Numbered from the stretch's first letter, positions 15,196 through 23,738 are shown. The stretch: 48,930 nucleotides of DNA from DASZXJ01 sp035545895 (GCA_035545895.1 DASZXJ010000128.1:1-48930), one strand, 5' to 3'. Notes: generated by a model from the sequence alone, not told the origin. Numbers and translations are program-made.

Positions 15196-17061
15196 CGCAA
15201 CATCGGCCGAGACCACTCGATGTTTCATGACTGCAATTCCAAAGGCATTCTTTTCCAGGGGTTGAGCACCGAAAAGTGCAACCTGCTCGTAATTTGCATT
15301 GATCCACGAAAGTAGATTTTTCGCAAAGTCTCGTCCAAAATATTTGAATCCCAGGACCCCGGTGTCGTGATGAACGAGCACGATCCATGTCGGCGGCGAT
15401 GACATGTAAGCATGGAGCACCGGTTCTTCGCCACCGGCCCGAATCATTCCAATGGGATCGAGCAATTCGTAAGGCGTGGGATTCGGTATGTTGGTCATGA
15501 AATTAATCCCGCAAGCCTCGGGTAATGCAGCGAGTGTGTCACCCGGCTTTGCACGGGCGGCCAGGTCGTTCAGTGCAGCAATCAGAATTTCGCCAGTCTG
15601 TCCATTTCCTTGGAAACCTGCCTGGATTTTTAGATCCTGGCTTGTGGAAACCGCGAAAGTTATTGATCCATATACCCAAATGATCGGGATCAGCATTCCA
15701 ATTGCCACGCCGCGTGTGATATCGCCGCACCGTCCGGCGCGGTCGAGAATTGACGGTAACCATCCCACCAGGGCAATTGTGATCAGCATCATCGCGCACG
15801 CGGCCGATACAAATCCGTAGTGGTATATCCGGGTATTAAGGATCATTCGATCCAACGTCATTAAAGAGAAAACAGCAAAGATGAAACGTGACAAGTTCAA
15901 CGATATGTCTGCTTCCTCCCGGCGTCCACGAACGATCTGCCAGAGCAGAACTATCAGGATGACGAGGATAACAACTGGCAAGCCGATGAGGACTTCGTTC
16001 CACTCCAGCTTTGCTTGGAATTCAATCAGTATCGACGCGGTGGCAGCCATCAATACCAACGCCAATACACGATACCGGGCGCTTCGACCTCGCAAGACCA
16101 GTGATACCAACATGGCGGGCAAAAGCACCCAGCCATAGGCGCACGCCCATTCAAGCATGCTCTTTGTATTGGTTCGCCATCGCCAGAACCCCATATTTTC
16201 CAGCTCAAATCGCATGCTGTGCAGTCTTGGATCGGCAGCCATGCGATATCCGGCGGTTGCACCGGACCAGGCGTCACTCCAGCCGGACGAAGCCCCAAGA
16301 ACAATCAACAGCAGCATCGGTGCAATCAGGAAGCCAATTGCACCCCACGCAATTGCCAATATGGCTTTTCCAGCGCGAAGCCTATGCGCCCAAATCGAAA
16401 CCATCACTCCGATGCAAAGGGTCGCAAGGCTGGCAGCAAAGATTTCCGGTTTGGTGAAAAAAGTCAGCCCTGTCAGTCCGCCTGCCAATGCCAACCAGAT
16501 CACACGCCGGTCGCGCGCATAACGGCAGATCAATGCCACCGAAAAAACGCCTGCCTCGAATCCATATGTCGCGGAGTTGGTATAAGGCGTCAGAAAATTG
16601 TAATTGCGAAGCGGCGACAACTGTGCAAATGCGCAAGTCGTAATGAAGATTGCGCACGCAATTGTAGCGGATAATTGGTCCGCAATTCGCACGAGCAGCC
16701 GATAGACCACCGCCACGAATAACGTCAGCAGAATCAAGTTGAATGTTTTTGCAACTGCCAGCGATACACCGAACATCTTGAAAACGACAACCAAAACACA
16801 AGGGGCGAGTGGGCCAAACAGATAAACAAGATCGTGATACAGAGTCCGCCCATTTGCCATTTGCTGGGCGGCATATAAATCGCGGGTGCAATCAATCAGC
16901 GGGTCGCCACAAATGCTCCATGTCAACATGAGCATCCCAGCGCCTATGGCAACTAAAATCGCCGGTCCCGGCCAGTTCCAGGTCCGACGACCGTGAGCAT
17001 CGTAAGTACCATTCGTTCCGATCAATGTGCTCGCAGAAGATGTGTCGCCGGTTGCTTCCAA
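15184..17061 (-). CDS. GT-C-like integral membrane protein (glycosyltransferase 39-type)
   Basis: About 625 residues with 10-12 membrane helices. The first external loop reads CGDPLIDCTRDLYAAQQMAN then GRTLYHDLVYLFGPL, a pattern common in planctomycete GT-C transferases using polyprenyl-phosphate sugars (acidic residue, then a Gly-Pro-Leu entry to a helix). The C-terminus IVLVHHDTGVLGFKYFGRDF followed by a WINANYEQVALFG block is also typical. The start is uncertain. The open frame runs back into the tRNA at 17089, so a TTG at 17061 or 17025 or the ATG at 16935 must be used. The stop overlaps the convergent Fic-like gene by 12 bases. Confidence 0.75.
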   Translation of the reverse strand: MEATGDTSSASTLIGTNGTYDAHGRRTWNWPGPAILVAIGAGMLMLTWSICGDPLIDCTRDLYAAQQMANGRTLYHDLVYLFGPLAPCVLVVVFKMFGVSLAVAKTFNLILLTLFVAVVYRLLVRIADQLSATIACAIFITTCAFAQLSPLRNYNFLTPYTNSATYGFEAGVFSVALICRYARDRRVIWLALAGGLTGLTFFTKPEIFAASLATLCIGVMVSIWAHRLRAGKAILAIAWGAIGFLIAPMLLLIVLGASSGWSDAWSGATAGYRMAADPRLHSMRFELENMGFWRWRTNTKSMLEWACAYGWVLLPAMLVSLVLRGRSARYRVLALVLMAATASILIEFQAKLEWNEVLIGLPVVILVILIVLLWQIVRGRREEADISLNLSRFIFAVFSLMTLDRMILNTRIYHYGFVSAACAMMLITIALVGWLPSILDRAGRCGDITRGVAIGMLIPIIWVYGSITFAVSTSQDLKIQAGFQGNGQTGEILIAALNDLAARAKPGDTLAALPEACGINFMTNIPNPTPYELLDPIGMIRAGGEEPVLHAYMSSPPTWIVLVHHDTGVLGFKYFGRDFAKNLLSWINANYEQVALFGAQPLEKNAFGIAVMKHRVVSADVASGQ

Positions 17062-17088
17062 ATCAAAATTCCCGAAGGATACTCCAAT

Positions 17089-17160
<72 letters not shown>

Positions 17161-17218
17161 GAAAGTCGTCGGGGCTTAAGTATAGTCGAATTACAAAGGC
17201 GTGAGAAAGCCGCTCGCT

Positions 17219-17395
17219 TTACGAAAGGTTCACAACCAGATCATCTCCCGGGTTTCTGCTTTTAGCGACGTCATCCATCAATGTTTGGCCCAACGCTGCG
17301 AAGGACGTAGCCGGATCTATATGTGAGTAAACACGCGGTTTTTCCATAAAGAGGTCTTCCGGAATCGCGGACCCTTCCGTCAGGGGGTATGACAT
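17219..17395 (-). CDS. Short hypothetical ORF downstream of the pseudopilin
   Basis: 58 residues (MSYPLTEGSAIPEDLF, MEKPRVYSHIDPATSF, NPGDDLVVNLS). Composition looks coding, but no family is recognised. It lies 80 nt after the pseudopilin gene on the same strand, without a clear ribosome site. It may be the remnant C-terminus of a larger gene. Confidence 0.3.
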   Translation of the reverse strand: MSYPLTEGSAIPEDLFMEKPRVYSHIDPATSFAALGQTLMDDVAKSRNPGDDLVVNLS

Positions 17396-17476
17396 CTGGG
17401 TCAAGCCATGAAAGATGGGCTCGCGGAGAAGCAAGGATTTTCTTTGTAATCCTGGACATCAGCGCCGAACAAAAGT

Positions 17477-18229
17477 TTACTGGCGATCGAAAAGAGAGTT
17501 GTCCTTGGGGCCGAAAAATCCAAGTTTCGCTCGGGCGTTGTCGGCGTCCTTGTAATTCGTCAGGTATGTCCATTCCATTGACTCCAGCGAGATGTGCCCG
17601 TCCAGCCATGCCACATTTGCCCTGCCATTGTGACGAAAATGAATCGATGGAGACGTAGGGCCCATGCTATTCAGCGGCGCTTCGACAAACGAATATTCGA
17701 TTAAATCCGGCGTAGCCATTGCTGCATCCGTGAATGCGATCGTTTCGGCGGGCTTGTGGATGGCGGATATTTTCGCGGGCGTGCTGTCGGCGCCGGCGGC
17801 ATTTGAAACACCTATGCTTGAGCCCAGATACGCATCGTTGTAGCCGTATCCTCCCGCAGAAGCTTCAAAGCCGCCCGAAACCGCCGGCTCAAAGTCGGGG
17901 CATTGCTTGATCTTCGCAACTTGTAAATAGGGTTTTAATCGCGACTTGCTGAAATCAAACGGCTGGCTCAAATTGGTCCGCGTGCCATGCCACCGGTCCA
18001 GATTCTTCGTGAAGAATAGCAAATGCGCCGGTGGCAACATGCCGGCGTTGTCGGTCGAATAATTGAGTGCCGCTATTTCAAGCTGACGCAGATTGCTTGC
18101 ACAGGTGGCGGCGCGCGCCGATTGGCGCGCTGCCGCCATCGCTGGCAGAAGGATCGACATCAGCACCCCAATGATGCCGATCACAACCAATAGTTCGATC
18201 AATGTGAATGCACGTTTAGTCATCGCCAA
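17477..18229 (-). CDS. Prepilin-type (type II secretion pseudopilin-like) protein, H-x9-DG type
   Basis: 250 residues. The class III signal KRAFTLIELLVVIGIIG has cleavage before Phe and Glu at +5, followed by a long hydrophobic helix and SARAATCASNLRQL, then a globular domain. Near the C-terminus, HNGRANVAWLDG fits the H-x9-DG motif of planctomycete pseudopilins. Such proteins are processed by PilD-type peptidase and sit in the inner membrane/periplasm as part of a secretion or pilus-like system. It is the third gene of the B12-riboswitch operon, 15 nt after the DUF4465 gene. Such proteins are numerous in planctomycetes, so its specific role here is inferred from position. Confidence 0.88.
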   Translation of the reverse strand: MAMTKRAFTLIELLVVIGIIGVLMSILLPAMAAARQSARAATCASNLRQLEIAALNYSTDNAGMLPPAHLLFFTKNLDRWHGTRTNLSQPFDFSKSRLKPYLQVAKIKQCPDFEPAVSGGFEASAGGYGYNDAYLGSSIGVSNAAGADSTPAKISAIHKPAETIAFTDAAMATPDLIEYSFVEAPLNSMGPTSPSIHFRHNGRANVAWLDGHISLESMEWTYLTNYKDADNARAKLGFFGPKDNSLFDRQ

Positions 18230-18244
18230 TCACAATGAAAAATA

Positions 18245-19087
18245 TCATTGAGCCCGTGGTGAAGGCACCACGGGACCCGGCGTGTATTCACGCCGGGCTA
18301 AATAAACCACGAAAAAATACATAAGGGGTCCTATACATTGTGGTTCCGGAACAAACGTCACGTTATCCAGCGCGAAATACGTCGGCGTGTTCGGAAAACC
18401 GAAACTCATGTCCGTCGTCGTCATCGTAAATGCCAGCGTCTTTACATTGTCCAGGCTGCTCAGATCGACCGTACGCCAGTTATTGACGACGTAATCATCC
18501 GCGTTGTTTGCAAACGTGTAATCAGCCATCTGGAAGTTCACCGATCCTACGATGTTTCCCAGTCCATCACGGCCGGTGATGATCAACGTGAACAGATCGG
18601 GCACGCCGGCGTTGCCATGATCTCCCTTGGCGGTCGTGCCGAATTCACGGACGAAGCTCGGCCCGGAACCGCCGTTGTCGTTGCCATCGCGAACGGCAAG
18701 AAACGCATAGGTTGTATTGGTGACGTCGATGCTTTGTAGATGGGCTGCATATGGCAGCGTAATTTCCGCGGAAGCGCCGAACCCGCCGCCATCGAAACCA
18801 ACCGCATAGTTGCCGCTGCCACCCGCACCGGTGCCTGGAATCGCAGCATACTGATTACCCGGCCCGGCCGTTGTGGTGTTGTTCACATTTGAATAGGCAA
18901 ATCCAGCCCAGAATCCGCTGTCGTTGGAATTGGCGAAAAAAGCTCCGCCAGAGGTAAATCCCCCGGCGTGATCCGCGCCGTCATAGTATGAATTCGGCGC
19001 AAGAATGTTGTCCTCAAAATTGATGACATCAGCCGATGCAAAAGGCGCGATCAAGATCGCGATCAACAAAGTTAAAAAGCGAAACAT
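18245..19087 (-). CDS. DUF4465 domain surface protein with PEP motif
   Basis: 280 residues from ATG 19087, which has GGAAGGAAG five bases upstream. The signal peptide is MFRFLTLLIAILIAPFASA. DUF4465 hallmarks follow in order: VINFEDNILAPNSYYDGADH, FWAGFAYSNV, QYAAIPG, IDVTNTTYAFLAVRDG, FQMADYTF, NNWRTVDLSSLDNV and TPTYFALDNVTF. A VPEP motif near the end resembles a PEP-CTERM sorting signal, but the tail (CIGPLMYFFVVYLARRE) is unusual. The last ~15 codons lie in a dispersed hairpin repeat. It is the second gene of the riboswitch operon, 16 nt from the first. A role in cobalamin capture is inference from the riboswitch. Confidence 0.85.
   Translation of the reverse strand: MFRFLTLLIAILIAPFASADVINFEDNILAPNSYYDGADHAGGFTSGGAFFANSNDSGFWAGFAYSNVNNTTTAGPGNQYAAIPGTGAGGSGNYAVGFDGGGFGASAEITLPYAAHLQSIDVTNTTYAFLAVRDGNDNGGSGPSFVREFGTTAKGDHGNAGVPDLFTLIITGRDGLGNIVGSVNFQMADYTFANNADDYVVNNWRTVDLSSLDNVKTLAFTMTTTDMSFGFPNTPTYFALDNVTFVPEPQCIGPLMYFFVVYLARREYTPGPVVPSPRAQ
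18253..18303. repeat. Two adjacent hairpin repeats (one a copy of the 20199 element)
   Basis: Hairpin A is CCCGTGGTG-AAGG-CACCACGGG (18253-18274); hairpin B is CCCGGCGTG-TATT-CACGCCGGG (18276-18297). They share the same 9-bp stem, 4-nt loop layout with compensating stem changes. The 29 bases 18275-18303 are repeated exactly, inverted, at 20199-20227. The DUF4465 gene reads through this element to its stop. Confidence 0.85.
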
Positions 19088-19103
19088 ATTTTCTTCCTTC
19101 CTG

Positions 19104-20273
19104 TTATCGATGTCTGCGCGAACGCGCGGAACATGCAATGAAAATGATTGAAAGCAGACTGGTTGGCTCGGGCACAGACTGTATGGGCAATCCCGCTGCC
19201 GCGAGGGCTGCGTCGAGCGAGCCTTCATCCACCAGCCAGTTTTGTGCAAGCAGATAGACATCCAGCAGATCGACCGTGCCGTCGAAATTGAAATCGCCTT
19301 GCGAAAAATCGCGCCCCGAGAGTTGCCAGTTTCGCGCGAGAATGCCCAGGTCGTGGGCATTGACCTTGCCGTTGAAATCCGCATCGCCCGCCAGCCACGA
19401 GTTGAGCACGCCGACGGCCTCCAGATCAAATCCCCCGGAACCGACCGTTTGCCACGGGTCGTAAATCGGATGACCTTGCGAATCGGAAAACGCGCCATTT
19501 CCGGGAATATCCACCATGCGCACATAGCGGATATCGCGCGGATTCACGTTCGGATCGGACGGAAGCTCGCTTAAATCGAAAGGCGTGCCCCAGGAATCCC
19601 CGTTATTGACATGCTTGCCCGCAAGGTTGTGAAGATTCGTCGGGTTGAGATTGCTGAACGCATTGGGCAATGGAGACGGCGTCAGCGAAATGCTCGGAAA
19701 TCGCTCGAAGTGCTGACCATCGCTCGACACCTCGACGTATGCCAGTTCGATGAATGCCGAAGTCTGCGAGCCAAACGAGTTTTCAAATACGGCAAAGTCC
19801 GCGCCCGGACCATTGCGAATTCCATGATTGAAAGACAGCGTGATTTGCCCCGGTTGAACACCTGTAGCCAATTGTGCAGCGGACAAATCGCCGAGTGATG
19901 CGATGTCAAAATTATCTCCGGTGACGGGCCCGAGCGTTTTAGATGAATCGCTCCAATCGGTCGCCACGCCCGGCGCGGGCGTGTACGATGCGACACCCGT
20001 CGCCCAGTTCACAAATGCCGGATTGACGGAATTGGAAGGGTCAGCCACTCCGACACCGGCAGGCCCGACAAACCCCGGCACACCCGGATCAATCGCCCCC
20101 GGATTGGTATTGGACAGCGCGGTCGAGTAAGGACCATTCGCCGCTAGTGCGGATGAACTCAACCCTCCAAGAAAAACCAAAGAACGCCACCTCACCCCAT
20201 TTAGCCCGGCGTGAATACACGCCGGGTTCTGCCCCCGTTTGAGACGGTGGACTTTCCCGATGCTGCGCCTCAT
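19104..20273 (-). CDS. Secreted surface protein with dockerin-like repeats and PEP-CTERM-like end
   Basis: 389 residues from ATG 20273, preceded by GAGGGAG at 5 nt. A signal peptide (SLVFLGGLSSSALAANG) comes after an unusually long basic N-region. The central domain has FNHGIRNGPGADFAVFENSF, AYVEVSSDGQHFERFP, GTPFDLSEL and IRYVRMVDIPGNG, then YDPWQTVGSGGFDLEAVGVL, a cell-surface protein family I associate with cobalamin-linked loci (from memory, unverified). Two dockerin-like calcium loops follow: DADFNGKVNAHDL and DFNFDGTVDLLDV. The end VPEPTSLLSIIF...RSRRHR is a PEP-CTERM-type anchor. First gene after the B12 riboswitch and terminator. Confidence 0.85.
   Translation of the reverse strand: MRRSIGKVHRLKRGQNPACIHAGLNGVRWRSLVFLGGLSSSALAANGPYSTALSNTNPGAIDPGVPGFVGPAGVGVADPSNSVNPAFVNWATGVASYTPAPGVATDWSDSSKTLGPVTGDNFDIASLGDLSAAQLATGVQPGQITLSFNHGIRNGPGADFAVFENSFGSQTSAFIELAYVEVSSDGQHFERFPSISLTPSPLPNAFSNLNPTNLHNLAGKHVNNGDSWGTPFDLSELPSDPNVNPRDIRYVRMVDIPGNGAFSDSQGHPIYDPWQTVGSGGFDLEAVGVLNSWLAGDADFNGKVNAHDLGILARNWQLSGRDFSQGDFNFDGTVDLLDVYLLAQNWLVDEGSLDAALAAAGLPIQSVPEPTSLLSIIFIACSARSRRHR
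20199..20227. repeat. Dispersed hairpin repeat, copy 2 (inverted)
   Basis: CCCGGCGTG-AATA-CACGCCGGG (20205-20226), with exact identity over 29 bases to the complement of 18275-18303. It falls inside the N-terminal coding region of the dockerin protein, encoding the in-frame segment NPACIHAGLN before the signal-peptide core. Confidence 0.85.
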
Positions 20274-20302
20274 GCGCGCTCCCTCTTCGCCATTCGCGGG
20301 CG

Positions 20303-20364
20303 AAAAAAGAAACCCTCGGCCTCGCGCATTCTCCGAATTTCGGAGAACGGGCAAGGCCGAGGGT
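20303..20364 (-). terminator. Intrinsic terminator in the riboswitch expression platform
   Basis: On the minus strand an 11-bp stem ACCCTCGGCCT/AGGCCGAGGGT encloses a second hairpin (TTCTCCGAA/TTCGGAGAA) and is followed by TTTCTTTTTT. It lies between the cobalamin aptamer and the first operon gene, 30 nt before that gene's start. It would stop transcription when the riboswitch signals high cobalamin. Confidence 0.85.
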
Positions 20365-20491
20365 CAAGCATCAATCCAATGGTCCGGCATGCAGGCGCCA
20401 AAGCGCAAACAACCGAACTGCGAGCTTTTCCCGGCCCGTCCCAGGACGCGAGGACGATTCCGATTGCCCCAACACACGTTGTGTCAGGCGC

Positions 20492-20685
20492 TTTGCCCGC
20501 AGGCCGGTCTTCTGACTTTGGACGCCTTACACCCGTCTTCCCGCCCCGATTACATCGGGACAGTGACTCATTGGCTGCAAGGCAAAAAGTCCATCACAGC
20601 GGCGCGTCCGTGTCGGATTCTCACCGACTTCCCTACGCCAAAGTGTTTTCACACCTCAGCGGGCTCTTCGCCGCCTGTAGGCAAA
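20492..20685 (-). promoter_or_regulatory. Cobalamin (B12) riboswitch aptamer
   Basis: All main landmarks of the cobalamin family are present in order on the minus strand: GGGAAGTCGGTGAGAATCCG, GCCGCTGTGATGG, GAGTCACTG, and GTCAGAAGACCGGCC near the 3' end. P1 closes with 20673-20685 paired to 20492-20504 (GCCTGTAGGCAAA-type arms, with G-U pairs). It is followed by a terminator and then the surface-protein operon, so high B12 is expected to shut that operon off. Class (adenosyl or aqua/methyl) is not determined. Confidence 0.95.
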
Positions 20686-20806
20686 ATGCAGGGTAACACG
20701 CGGCCGCAGTTTTTCAAGAGGAGAAATGAAAAGAGTGAATTGATCCTCTACCCGCCCGTGTCCAGGCATATCCATGTGCCGTTCACGATGGACGCGGAAT
20801 CGTGTC

Positions 20807-22276
20807 TCATGTAATCGAAACGGCTGTATAGCGATCTGGATGAGCCGCACTTCCTGCAAATCCCGGCGTCGATAGATTCTTGCAATCCTCCGCCCGCAGC
20901 GCGTGCGTGAAATAGTCCGGCCGATTCTCTCCCCAGGCAATCTTGCAGTTCCGCAGGGTCACATCATCCGCATGCCGCAGGTAATAGCCGGGGTTGGTGT
21001 GCGGCTCGATCCCGTCTTGGGCGGTGGTGGGGCGGTTGTCGAACAATCCGCCGGGATATTTGGTCCACCGATCCATCGTTACCGCGACATTGTCGAGCAC
21101 GATATCTCGAATACGGCTGACGTCGCTGCCGTTGATTCGCACGCTGTTTTCCGCCCGGCCAGTGACGTTGGAAACGCGCACGTGCTGAATCGTCCCGACC
21201 TTGGTTTCCGGGCTGCGCGGAAGCGCGGTGAACGAAATCGCTTCACCGCGTCCCCACCAGGGGGCCGAATGATATCGCGAAACAAACGTGATATCGCGAA
21301 AATCAACATCGCGCACATTTCCCTCATCGCGAAGCTGAATACATAACCCGCGGCAGCTCGATTTGATCTCGCATCTTTCAAATCGCACATCATAAATGTC
21401 CTGCGTTGTCTCTGTGCCGATCTTTACGCCTGAATCCTGCGTCAAAAGAACGCAGTCGCGCACGCGAATGTTGTGCGTGGGACCGTAGGCGTTTCCGTAT
21501 CGGCTGGCTTTGACGGCAATCGCGTCATCCCCGCAGGTAATGTTGCAGTTGGCGATCTCCACATCCTGCGAATGGTCCGGATTGATTCCATCGCAATTGG
21601 GCACATCCATTTGATTGCGAATCGTCACGTGATCGCATCGCACGTGTCGGCAGCCCAGCAGATGCACTGTCCAGACCGGCGAGCCGATGATCTGAATGTC
21701 TCGCAATTCCAGATCGGTACACCCAACAAACTGAAACATCGGCGGACGAAATTTCTTTGGCAGCCACCATTCATTCTCTTCGTCAAACTTTTCCATGAAT
21801 TCGCGCCAGCACCCGTCGATGCTGCCCGTGCCCGATATACGCAGCCCACCGGCGCGAATCGCGGTAAAGAGGCTGCGATCATTGCGCGGCGCGGTCGTCG
21901 GCTGCGAAGCCGCCACGCGCGGTAAGCCGACGATTGTGTAATCCTCCGGATTCGTGCTGGCCAGAATTTGCGCATCATCCGCCAGGTGAAAATCGATGTT
22001 CCCCTTCAGCGCCAGCGATCCGGTGAGATATTTCTTTCCCCCGCGCAGCAGCACCTGCGACCCCCGGCCCGCGACAGCCGCTTCATCAATCGCTCGCTGA
22101 ATCGCGCGTGTATCAAGAGTGACACCATCTCCAACCGCGCCGTAATCAGCCACATCAAACATGCGAACCTGCCGCTTGCCGCCCGAGCGCATCGAAGCGC
22201 ATCCCACCAGCGTCCCAGCCGCCCAAGTGCCGGCAGCAATCATCGCCCGCCGGCGAGTCAGTTGTTCGTTACGCAT
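20807..22276 (-). CDS. Glycoside hydrolase family 28 (polygalacturonase-like), exported
   Basis: 489 residues. A Tat-like signal (TRRRAMIAAGTWAAG) merges with a lipobox LVGCAS, so it is probably a Tat-exported lipoprotein. The pectate-lyase-like beta helix starts with MFDVADYGAVGDGVTLDTRA. GH28 catalytic blocks are NCDGINPDHS (N-x-D) and CGDDAIAVKA (DD); the usual GHG is replaced by DSGVKIGTET. The family cleaves galacturonan and related chains, and planctomycete members vary in substrate. It is on the same strand as the B12 operon but ends 120 nt before the aptamer. Confidence 0.9.
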   Translation of the reverse strand: MRNEQLTRRRAMIAAGTWAAGTLVGCASMRSGGKRQVRMFDVADYGAVGDGVTLDTRAIQRAIDEAAVAGRGSQVLLRGGKKYLTGSLALKGNIDFHLADDAQILASTNPEDYTIVGLPRVAASQPTTAPRNDRSLFTAIRAGGLRISGTGSIDGCWREFMEKFDEENEWWLPKKFRPPMFQFVGCTDLELRDIQIIGSPVWTVHLLGCRHVRCDHVTIRNQMDVPNCDGINPDHSQDVEIANCNITCGDDAIAVKASRYGNAYGPTHNIRVRDCVLLTQDSGVKIGTETTQDIYDVRFERCEIKSSCRGLCIQLRDEGNVRDVDFRDITFVSRYHSAPWWGRGEAISFTALPRSPETKVGTIQHVRVSNVTGRAENSVRINGSDVSRIRDIVLDNVAVTMDRWTKYPGGLFDNRPTTAQDGIEPHTNPGYYLRHADDVTLRNCKIAWGENRPDYFTHALRAEDCKNLSTPGFAGSAAHPDRYTAVSIT

Positions 22277-22387
22277 GAGGTGATAGTTGTGAGGCGGCGG
22301 TGGGTTGTCAATGGTCAGGATATTTACGGAACTGCGAAGGCACTACATCGTTCGTCATGTTTCTGTCATTCCGTCTGACGTCATGCT

Positions 22388-22723
22388 TTATAGCCAGCGC
22401 CGCACTCCAGAGAAGTCACGTTGCGGGTTAGAACGTTCAACCGCCGCCAGCGCGGCCAATAGTTTCGGAATCAACGTCAAATTGCGTGCGTCAAGCGACC
22501 AAATTCGCTCGACATGCAGTAGGTGCTGAAGCGAATCGGGTGGCGGGAGTTTGACTTGCTCTAGCAGACTTGCGGTTCGAAAGCCTCTCGCCGCGTAATT
22601 CATTGCCGTCTCGCGCAGTTGTTGATGAAGGGTTAAATCATCGGGCGCACGTGCGACGCGTTGTAAACCGAGTTCGATTTCGTATGCAAGCTGCGCTTCG
22701 TTTTTGGGGTGATCGTCGAGCAT
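22388..22723 (-). CDS. Hypothetical helical protein
   Basis: 111 residues, soluble, predicted helical (LAYEIELGLQRVARAPDDLT, LRETAMNYAARGF, LIPKLLAALAAVERSNP). No domain is recognised and no good ribosome site precedes the ATG. It lies 40 nt after an unknown membrane-protein gene on the same strand and may be co-transcribed with it. Confidence 0.5.
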   Translation of the reverse strand: MLDDHPKNEAQLAYEIELGLQRVARAPDDLTLHQQLRETAMNYAARGFRTASLLEQVKLPPPDSLQHLLHVERIWSLDARNLTLIPKLLAALAAVERSNPQRDFSGVRRWL

Positions 22724-22766
22724 AGCGAAATACTTTTAGGCCGCGGCGGTTAACTCCTGCGGTGAA

Positions 22767-23279
22767 TTATATTCCACTCGCCAGGCGATGCGGTCGCCTC
22801 GTTGTCAGGATGAGAACCGCAGACATCCACAACACCACGCCGATTGGAAATCGACTGAACCCACTGAAACCCACCGCGAAGCGAAGCTCAATCAGCCACA
22901 ATGCCAGCCCGATCACTGCACCACGCAATACAAGCGCCGAAAGAGCATTGCTGAGCAGGCGCGCTGTCGGACCATAAAGCCGTCCGGCGCTGGCGAGCAG
23001 TTCGCATATCAGCAATGCGGCGAACAACCCATTTACCAATAATGGCAAGGCGACAATGAAGAGCCCGAAGCCGCTTATCCCTCGCCAATGTTCTGTAATC
23101 GAACCGAATGCCATCCGCCAGCCCCGGCGCGACTCGCCGGAAACGCTCGTTTCGGCAATCATCGAAAGAAGATACAGCCCCAACGCCACCCACGCGCGCC
23201 ACGTCGGCAATGCCCTTGGCGCTGGCGGGGATTCGTATGGCAAAACAGTAGTCGCGTTAGAACTATCTTTATTTACCAA
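22767..23279 (-). CDS. Hypothetical membrane protein with four helices
   Basis: 170 residues from TTG 23279, or shorter if an internal start is used. Four hydrophobic segments are visible: AWVALGLYLLSMIAET, GLFIVALPLLVNGLFAALLI, VLRGAVIGLALWLIELRF and IGVVLWMSAVLIL. No family is recognised. It lies just beyond the last cassette-like sequence of the integron; whether it is itself a cassette is unclear because no attC was seen after it. Confidence 0.5.
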   Translation of the reverse strand: MVNKDSSNATTVLPYESPPAPRALPTWRAWVALGLYLLSMIAETSVSGESRRGWRMAFGSITEHWRGISGFGLFIVALPLLVNGLFAALLICELLASAGRLYGPTARLLSNALSALVLRGAVIGLALWLIELRFAVGFSGFSRFPIGVVLWMSAVLILTTRRPHRLASGI

Positions 23280-23434
23280 GCGTAGTTTATATTTCGGCGC
23301 AACGCCTTAATTAACCTGAACGCCATCGCGAATTATCCCTCCCGAAGGCTTTGCCATTGTACCCACGCAAGCCGCGGCATCGCAATTGTGACTATATGGC
23401 TGCGACATGGTCTCAATCATCACAAACTTGCACC

Positions 23435-23467
23435 GGCTCGGCCACTGCAAATGCGGGTATGCAACCC
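23435..23467 (-). repeat. Partial attC at the distal end of the array
   Basis: The minus strand reads CATACCCGCATTTGCAGTGG followed by CCGAGCC, close to the left half of the other sites (ATAACCCGC...TGCAATGGACCG) but with one A lost from the core. No matching right half was found, so this is probably a decayed end of the array. Confidence 0.45.
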
Positions 23468-23468
23468 G

Positions 23469-23738
23469 TCACAAGCCGCGCTGCCGCAGTCCGAGCGCGA
23501 TCACGACTGGAAGCATACTTCCGAAGATCGGGCCGGCCCAGATTTCAACCAAAGGATGCGGATTTGGCTTCACGTCCGTGCGCGAAATCACAGCGGGATG
23601 CCAAACGACCCGCCGCACCGTACCGCCCGTTGCCAGGCCGCCAAGGACATGCCCGCACTCGTGGACGAGCATCATGGCGAGCCACGATGTCCATAGGATG
23701 CCGCCGACGAGGAGGATTTGGCGAAAACGCCGGGGCAT
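23469..23738 (-). CDS. Cassette gene: truncated M50-like metalloprotease homologue
   Basis: 89 residues from ATG 23738, which is embedded in the attC core GTTATATG. A hydrophobic helix carries the zinc motif in MMLVHECGHVLGGLATGG (HExxH-type HECGH), followed by a second conserved block NPHPLVEIWAGPIFGSMLPV. M50-type proteins are usually more than twice as long, and the C-terminal helices are missing. Either a minimal cassette protein or a truncated relic. Confidence 0.6.
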   Translation of the reverse strand: MPRRFRQILLVGGILWTSWLAMMLVHECGHVLGGLATGGTVRRVVWHPAVISRTDVKPNPHPLVEIWAGPIFGSMLPVVIALGLRQRGL

